Source of the DNA: Azoarcus sp.
Lineage (GTDB): Bacteria; Pseudomonadota; Gammaproteobacteria; Burkholderiales; Rhodocyclaceae
Assembly: GCA_031285365.1 (NCBI GenBank)
Contig: JAITWP010000019.1
Span: forward strand, 1 to 9,628
Reading direction: 5' to 3'
DNA length: 9,628 bases
Shown here: in pieces, positions 5,173 through 9,628 of the stretch
Position numbering within the stretch: the first letter of the stretch is position 1
Layout of the letters: every line of letters starts with the position of its first letter
The notes under the pieces: generated by a model
The model's input: only the letters and a program-made list of their open reading frames with translations
What the model was told of the DNA's origin: nothing
Databases searched by the model: none
Made by a program: the position numbers and the translations under genes

Positions 5173-6423
5173 ATGTTCTCCGCGCAAAACACTCTCGCCA
5201 AAACCGATCCTGAGCTGTGGGCCGTCATACAGGCCGAAAACCGCCGCCAGGAAGAGCACATCGAACTGATTGCTTCCGAAAACTACGTTTCTCCCGCCGT
5301 TCTGGAGGCGCAGGGCTCGCAACTCACCAACAAATATGCCGAAGGTTACCCCGGCAAGCGGTATTACGGCGGCTGCGAGCATGTCGACGTCACCGAGCAG
5401 ATCGCCATCGACCGGCTGAAGGCGCTTTTCAAGGCAGAAGCCGCCAATGTGCAGCCAAGCTCCGGATCACAGGCCAATCAGGCGGTGCTGATGGCCTTTG
5501 CCAAACCGGGTGACACCATCATGGGCATGAGTCTGGCCGAAGGCGGGCACCTCACCCACGGCATGCCGCTCAACATGTCCGGCAAATGGTTCAACGTCAT
5601 CTCCTACGGGCTTGACGCAAAAGAAGCCATCGACTACGCGGCAATGGAGGATCTGGCGCGTCAGCACAAACCGAAGATCATCATTGCGGGCGCCTCCGCC
5701 TACTCGCTGAGAATCGACTGGTCGCGCTTTGCGAAAGTAGCGAAGGAAATCGGCGCGATTTTCTGGGTAGACATGGCGCATTACGCCGGACTCATCGCTG
5801 CCGATTACTACCCCAACCCCGTGCCGCACGCCGACGTGGTGACCACCACCACCCATAAAACCCTGCGCGGACCGCGCGGCGGCGCCATCCTGATGCGCGC
5901 CGAACACGAAAAGGTAATCAACTCCGCCGTTTTCCCCGGCCTGCAGGGCGGACCGCTGATGCATGTCATCGCTGCCAAGGCAGCCTGTTTCAAGGAAGCG
6001 GACACCCCGGCGTTCCGCCTCTACCAGGAACAGGTCATCGCCAACGCCCGTGTCATGTCGAAGGTACTCGGCAAGGAACGGGGCATGCGCATCGTCTCGG
6101 GCCGCACGGAGAGCCACGTTTTCCTCCTCGATCTTCGCGCAAAGAACATCACCGGCAAGGCTGCCGAAGCCGCTTTGGGTCAGGCCCACATCACCGTCAA
6201 CAAGAACGCCATTCCGAAAGACCCGGAAAAACCCTTCGTCACCTCGGGCATCCGCATCGGCTCGCCCGCAATCACCACGCGCGGCTTCACCGAAATCGAA
6301 GCGGAAAAAACCGCCCACCTGCTTGCCGACGTGCTCGACGCGCCGGAAGACGCATCGGTGATCAAAAAGGTGCGCGCTGAAGTGGCGGCGCTCTGTGCGC
6401 GTTTTCCGGTGTACGGCAAATAG
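5173..6423 (+). CDS. glyA: Serine hydroxymethyltransferase
   Basis: 416 residues, the normal bacterial length. PLP enzyme that interconverts serine and glycine with tetrahydrofolate and supplies one-carbon units. Motifs: IELIASENYVS (30-40), LTNKYAEGYPGKRYYGGCE (51-69), NVQPSSGSQANQAV (92-105), AYSLRIDW (176-183), WVDMAHYAGLIA (198-209) and VVTTTTHKTLRGPRGG (222-237), with K229 binding PLP. The C-terminal VTSGIRIGSPAITTRGF segment is also present. The first residues MFSAQNTLAKTDPELW match the family. The ribosome site before the ATG is weak (GAGA). It starts an operon with nrdR (6 bases on) and ribD. It is divergent from pheA with only 61 bases between them. Confidence 0.97.
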   Translation: MFSAQNTLAKTDPELWAVIQAENRRQEEHIELIASENYVSPAVLEAQGSQLTNKYAEGYPGKRYYGGCEHVDVTEQIAIDRLKALFKAEAANVQPSSGSQANQAVLMAFAKPGDTIMGMSLAEGGHLTHGMPLNMSGKWFNVISYGLDAKEAIDYAAMEDLARQHKPKIIIAGASAYSLRIDWSRFAKVAKEIGAIFWVDMAHYAGLIAADYYPNPVPHADVVTTTTHKTLRGPRGGAILMRAEHEKVINSAVFPGLQGGPLMHVIAAKAACFKEADTPAFRLYQEQVIANARVMSKVLGKERGMRIVSGRTESHVFLLDLRAKNITGKAAEAALGQAHITVNKNAIPKDPEKPFVTSGIRIGSPAITTRGFTEIEAEKTAHLLADVLDAPEDASVIKKVRAEVAALCARFPVYGK

Positions 6424-6429
6424 GCTGCC

Positions 6430-6948
6430 GTGAAATGCCCGTTCTGCGGTGATCCCAACACCCAGGTCACCGACACCCGCGAAAATGACGACGGCGACGT
6501 CGTGCGCCGTCGTCGCCGTTGCGTGCATTGCGACAAACGCTTCACCACCTACGAGCGCATCGACCTCAAGTTGCCGCACATCGTCAAGCGCAACGGCAAC
6601 CGCAGCGAATACGAACGCAGCAAACTCCACGCCAGCATGCAGCTTGCCCTGCGCAAGCGCCCGGTAACAATCGAGGCGCTGGAAGCCGCTGTCGACCGCA
6701 TCGAAGCGCGCCTGCTGGCCGTCGGCGAAACCGAGATTCCGAGCGCCCAGGTCGGCGACCTGGTAATGAAAGAGCTCAAGAAGCTCGACAAGGTCGCCTA
6801 CATCCGTTTTGCTTCCGTCTATCGCAACTTTGCCGACGTCGACGACTTCTCCAGCCTCGTCCGCGAAGTACAGCCGCAACCCCGCCCACGTCGCCGCGAA
6901 TCCAACCTGCCCGACAAACCCGAAGAACATGACCTTTTCGACGGCTGA
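6430..6948 (+). CDS. nrdR: Transcriptional repressor NrdR (ribonucleotide reductase regulator)
   Basis: 172 residues from a GTG start 6 bases after the glyA stop; the family begins MKCPFCG, which fixes the start. A zinc ribbon with C3, C6, C31 and C34 (CPFCG ... CVHCDKRFTTYER) is followed by an ATP-cone domain (about 49-139: VKRNGNRSEYERSKL ... YIRFASVYRNF). NrdR binds NrdR boxes before ribonucleotide reductase genes and senses ATP/dATP. Most members stop near residue 150 to 160; here a charged, Pro/Arg-rich tail of about 20 residues (PQPRPRRRESNLPDKPEEH) extends it. The last 20 bases overlap ribD, so the two are likely translationally coupled. No NrdR box is apparent in this window. Confidence 0.95.
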   Translation: MKCPFCGDPNTQVTDTRENDDGDVVRRRRRCVHCDKRFTTYERIDLKLPHIVKRNGNRSEYERSKLHASMQLALRKRPVTIEALEAAVDRIEARLLAVGETEIPSAQVGDLVMKELKKLDKVAYIRFASVYRNFADVDDFSSLVREVQPQPRPRRRESNLPDKPEEHDLFDG

Positions 6949-8077
6949 CCGCGACGCGATGGCGCGCGCGCTCGCGCTCGCCGAACAGGGGCTCGCCACC
7001 ACCACGCCCAACCCGCGAGTAGGCTGCGTCATCGTGCGCGACGGCGCAATCATCGGTGAAGGCTGGCATCGCTACGCAGGAGAACCGCACGCCGAAATCC
7101 TGGCGCTCGTCGCCGCCGGCGAAGCCGCACGCGGCGCAACGGCCTACGTCACACTGGAACCCTGCGCCCACTTTGGCCGTACCCCGCCCTGCTCCAACGC
7201 ACTCATCGCCGCCGGACTCACGCGCGTCGTCGTTGCAATGGAAGACCCCAACCCCAAGGTGGCCGGACGCGGCATCGAACAACTGCGTGCCGCCGGAATC
7301 ACCGTCGAATGCGGCTTGCTTACCGATGAAGCGCATGAACTCAACATCGGATTCATCTCGCGCATGACGCGGAACCGTCCCTGGCTGCGGCTCAAGGCCG
7401 CCGCCACCCTCGACGGCAAAACCGCGCTGGAAAACGGCACGAGCCAATGGATCACGAGCCCTGCCGCCCGCGCCGACGGTCACCGCTGGCGCGCACGCGC
7501 CTGCGCCATTCTCACCGGCATCGGCACCGTCAAGGCCGATGATCCGCAACTCACCGTGCGCGAGCATCCCTGCGAGCGGCAACCCCTGCGCATTCTTCTC
7601 GATGCCCAACTGGAACTCTCCCCTGCGGCCCGCATCCTCCAGGGCGCACCCATACTCATCGTCACCGCCGACACCCTTGAGGAAGCGCGTCTGCGCCCAT
7701 TCACCGAATCCGGCCACCGCATCCTCCCCCTGCCCTCATCGGATGGCCGCGTCGATCTCCCCGCCCTGATGCGCGAACTGGCAAAGCTCGAACTCAACGA
7801 AATCCACGTGGAAGCCGGAAACACACTCAACGGTGCGCTGCTTGCCGCTGGATACGTGGATGAACTTCTGCTTTACCTCGCGCCTCTGCTCGTCGGAAAT
7901 GCCGCCCGCGGGATATTCGACCTCCCTGCCCTCACTGCGCTCGATGAAGCGACGCGGTTCGAGATTCGGGAGTGCGCGAGGGTGGGCGGGGATTTGCGGG
8001 TTGTGGCGAGGATGGCTTTCAATTCTGTTTTTCACAATAACAAAGGGAGTTTCACATGTCATCTCAGACCGCCTTAG
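6929..8077 (+). CDS. ribD: Bifunctional riboflavin-specific deaminase/reductase, with abnormal C-terminal tail
   Basis: 382 residues. It performs the second and third steps of riboflavin synthesis: deamination of the pyrimidine, then reduction of the ribose side chain. The deaminase domain has PNPRVGCVIV (27-36), PHAEI with zinc ligand H54 and proton shuttle E56, and EPCAHFGRTPPC with zinc ligands C79 and C88. The reductase domain has LKAAATLDGKTA (155-166), GIGTVKADDPQLTVR (197-211) and VEAGNTLNGALLAAGYVDEL (294-313). The ATG at 6929 lies 20 bases before the nrdR stop and fits the family start; the ribosome site is poor, so coupling to nrdR is likely. After GGDLRVVAR (353-361) the normal protein would end. 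Here about 21 further residues run through the ribosome site and first 22 bases of the next gene, suggesting loss of the original stop. The expected ribE, ribBA and ribH do not follow. Confidence 0.94.
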   Translation: MTFSTADRDAMARALALAEQGLATTTPNPRVGCVIVRDGAIIGEGWHRYAGEPHAEILALVAAGEAARGATAYVTLEPCAHFGRTPPCSNALIAAGLTRVVVAMEDPNPKVAGRGIEQLRAAGITVECGLLTDEAHELNIGFISRMTRNRPWLRLKAAATLDGKTALENGTSQWITSPAARADGHRWRARACAILTGIGTVKADDPQLTVREHPCERQPLRILLDAQLELSPAARILQGAPILIVTADTLEEARLRPFTESGHRILPLPSSDGRVDLPALMRELAKLELNEIHVEAGNTLNGALLAAGYVDELLLYLAPLLVGNAARGIFDLPALTALDEATRFEIRECARVGGDLRVVARMAFNSVFHNNKGSFTCHLRPP

Positions 8078-8874
8078 CGGCCAAAGCCAGGCAATGCCTT
8101 GCCAAAGCGGTACCCATTCCCGGCGCTCCAGCTTGGCATTTGGCCAGGGGAACCATCGACAACAAGGTTGCCATGCAAAACGCTGTCGACTATCTGACAT
8201 GCAAGGCCAAGGCCAGAATGCCCTTCACCGAAGACGAAAAGCATTTCCTGGTCGAACTGTTCGAGGCGTTTTGGTGGGGAGGCAAGGTTTCAGGTATGCC
8301 CGAGGCAGCCACGCTTGCCAACCATTACGTGCACGGCGGTGGCAAGACGTTGAGGGTCAACCCCGATCTCTACACGACTTCCGTCATCGTGCGCGACACC
8401 ATGGCGGCAATGAAGGCGTTCATCAAGGAGAGCCACAGCAAGAACATACCTGTGCCCATACTGCGATCAGACGATTTCAAGTTCAGGAGATCCACGCATT
8501 TCGCCACGGTGTCAAAGGACAAAGGACAACGCTGCTTTAAGACCCAGGGCCATGTGCAGAACGACGACGGCGCCTTGCTCGCCGAGCAGTTTAACAAGCG
8601 CTTGCATTATGCCGACAATCGTTTCCATTTGCAGGCTTTCTCGGGGCCCATAGACGACAAGACGCGCAGGCGCATGTGCACGCGCTGGCGCGTGGACTCC
8701 ATCTGGGACTATGAACCTTTCGAGGCCGCCCACCACATTTCAGACATCCCAATGGGCTTCAGCCGCGAGCACATACTCAAAATACCGGATGGCTTGTCGC
8801 AGTACATGACGGTACTGGGCGTGGCGCAGGTTTTCAAATACTGGGCGGAATGGCATGAAACCTGGGACTTCTAA
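8056..8874 (+). CDS. Uncharacterised 272-residue soluble protein
   Basis: I do not recognise this family. The ATG at 8056 has a strong AAAGGGAG ribosome site 6 bases upstream, and the frame is full length to TAA at 8874. No signal peptide or membrane segment is visible. The sequence is rich in aromatic and basic residues. Blocks that look conserved-like are FEAFWWGGK (69-77), LANHYVHGGGKTL (87-99), SVIVRDTMAAMKAFI (109-123), KTQGHVQNDDGALL (162-175), YADNRFHLQAFSG (185-197) and RWRVDSIWDYEPFE (210-223). The C-terminal part PDGLSQYMTVLGVAQVFKYWAEW (244-266) follows. Five of its twelve isoleucines use ATA, against one in all of glyA, pointing to foreign origin. It overlaps ribD at its start and the next gene by 20 bases at its end. 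Co-encoding with a membrane protein and a lipoprotein allows an envelope, effector/immunity or secretion role, but none is demonstrated. Confidence 0.8.
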   Translation: MSSQTALAAKARQCLAKAVPIPGAPAWHLARGTIDNKVAMQNAVDYLTCKAKARMPFTEDEKHFLVELFEAFWWGGKVSGMPEAATLANHYVHGGGKTLRVNPDLYTTSVIVRDTMAAMKAFIKESHSKNIPVPILRSDDFKFRRSTHFATVSKDKGQRCFKTQGHVQNDDGALLAEQFNKRLHYADNRFHLQAFSGPIDDKTRRRMCTRWRVDSIWDYEPFEAAHHISDIPMGFSREHILKIPDGLSQYMTVLGVAQVFKYWAEWHETWDF

Positions 8875-9364
8875 AGCAATTCGCTGGGTGGTTGGCTTGT
8901 TCACAGCGGCTATTTTGCTGGGTGCCTGCGGCTTGTTGACAATGGCGTATATGATGGGCGCCTTCAGCGAGAATCGTTGCTGGATCGCCCCTCATGTCGA
9001 GGTAGTGGATGAACTGCGCCTGGACGACCAGACGCTTTACCTCGTCTATCGCGTAATAGGCTTCGAAGAAAAGGTGGCATATTACGAACTGTACGCGACG
9101 CTTCCGAGTTTTAGTGTTTGCGGCGATTCCAAGGACGAACCGCTGGACGGGGATGACATCCGCGACGAAAAAGGCACGATGGTCAAGGACGTGCTCGTGC
9201 GTAACACGAAACGGGGCAAGAAGCTGGAGATTCGCTATACGCGCCAGGCCGATGAAGGTGTCGAACCCACCCAGGCCAAGCTGATACTCGGGGACGCGGT
9301 GGAGCCAAACCCGGAGGACAATCCACGATCATGGGACACGGAGGACACGACAGGGGCAGATTGA
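8855..9364 (+). CDS. Uncharacterised membrane-anchored protein, 169 residues
   Basis: Family not recognised. The ATG at 8855 lies inside the end of the preceding gene (20-base overlap), so translation is probably coupled. A short basic start (MKPGTSKAIR) is followed by one hydrophobic stretch at about 11-36. A lipobox-like LLGAC ends at C25, but the hydrophobic run continues beyond it, so an uncleaved N-terminal anchor is more likely than a lipoprotein. The remaining 130 residues are acidic and hydrophilic, would face the periplasm, and look beta-rich (VEVVDELRLDDQTLYLVYRV). Cysteines at 42 and 89 could form a disulfide. The C-terminus is a low-complexity acidic tail (EPNPEDNPRSWDTEDTTGAD). 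It could be a periplasmic partner or immunity protein for the upstream product; this is speculation from arrangement only. Confidence 0.75.
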   Translation: MKPGTSKAIRWVVGLFTAAILLGACGLLTMAYMMGAFSENRCWIAPHVEVVDELRLDDQTLYLVYRVIGFEEKVAYYELYATLPSFSVCGDSKDEPLDGDDIRDEKGTMVKDVLVRNTKRGKKLEIRYTRQADEGVEPTQAKLILGDAVEPNPEDNPRSWDTEDTTGAD

Positions 9365-9434
9365 CGCGGCACGATCAGAACCGTCCGAACCGCCACGAGA
9401 GCCGCGTGTGGACCTCCTTCGACGTGAGGCAACC

Positions 9435-9628
9435 ATGAAAAGTATTGCGGTCTCCATCGCTTTCTTGCTCATCGCCGGATGCGTTCACGCACAGAGCGTG
9501 AGTGTGCGCAACCTCCCGCCCCCCGGCGCCTTCGAGGTCGTAAACGAAGGCACCGAAGTCTCGCTGTCGTCTCATGTGCAGGTGCAGAAACTCCTTGACG
9601 GGGTGTGGCATAACGTGGGTTGGGACGT
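9435..9628 (+). CDS. Putative lipoprotein or secreted protein, N-terminal part, cut by window edge
   Basis: An open frame of 64 complete codons runs from the ATG at 9435 off the right edge. It starts MKSIAVSIAFLLIAGCVHAQ. This is a classic signal sequence: a short positive start, a hydrophobic core and the lipobox IAGC ending at C16, or alternatively a signal peptidase I cut after VHA. The mature start (SVSVRNLPPPGAFEVVNEG) is not recognised. A GAGG ribosome site lies 6 bases before the ATG. It is 70 bases after the preceding gene and in the same direction, so probably the third gene of the same module. Confidence 0.75.
   Translation, partial: MKSIAVSIAFLLIAGCVHAQSVSVRNLPPPGAFEVVNEGTEVSLSSHVQVQKLLDGVWHNVGWD

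Noticed and set aside
5467..7053. Long minus-strand open frame of 528 codons antisense to glyA and nrdR
   Set aside because: It mirrors codon position 3 bias of the GC-rich plus-strand genes, shows low-complexity Gly/Ala/Val composition and no family motif.
6776..7717. Minus-strand 313-codon frame antisense to ribD
   Set aside because: Same GC-bias shadow; the opposite strand holds an unmistakable ribD.
9375..9611. Minus-strand 78-codon frame at the right end
   Set aside because: Antisense to a convincing signal-peptide-bearing gene at 9435 and without recognisable features.

Overview
The window looks like a piece of a GC-rich betaproteobacterial chromosome. The evidence is the pheA-hisC-tyrA block of the aromatic amino acid supraoperon, the glyA-nrdR-ribD operon, and protein sequences of betaproteobacterial type. 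A Rhodocyclales-like host is a guess only. No rRNA, tRNA, CRISPR array, integrase or transposase was seen.

Layout. (1) Positions 1-301, minus strand: the N-terminal 100 residues of a MaeB-type malic enzyme, cut by the window edge. (2) Positions 302-607: a divergent intergenic region with a perfect 8-bp-arm inverted repeat, followed by a solo ParA-family ATPase (608-1399, plus) with no ParB beside it. (3) Positions 1400-1579: no gene, but a strong hairpin, a GC-rich palindromic repeat and three 16-bp tandem repeats. (4) Positions 1580-1899: apparently a single integron gene cassette of 320 bp, carrying an orphan HicB-type antitoxin gene and a recognisable attC site. It appears to sit inside the last codons of tyrA. 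(5) Positions 1896-5111, minus strand: tyrA, hisC and pheA, in the transcription order pheA-hisC-tyrA, supplying the terminal steps to phenylalanine and tyrosine. (6) Positions 5112-5172: a 61-bp divergent promoter region with a consensus TATAAT box for glyA. (7) Positions 5173-8077, plus strand: glyA (serine hydroxymethyltransferase), nrdR (ribonucleotide reductase repressor) and ribD (riboflavin deaminase/reductase), tightly packed as one operon. (8) Positions 8056-9628: an unfamiliar module of a 272-residue soluble protein, a 169-residue membrane-anchored protein and the start of a lipoprotein. It follows directly on ribD, whose reading frame runs about 20 residues past its normal end into the new gene. 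It uses ATA codons more often than the core genes and is probably acquired.

The most notable observation is the hicB cassette. Both core sites (GTTAGGC-type) are intact. The attC folds with an extrahelical G. Removing 1580-1899 on paper restores a tyrA end of Ser-Ser-stop. This is what insertion of a circular cassette at a non-attI secondary site should leave. The second point of interest is the uncharacterised three-gene module at the right end, where the core riboflavin cluster would normally continue.
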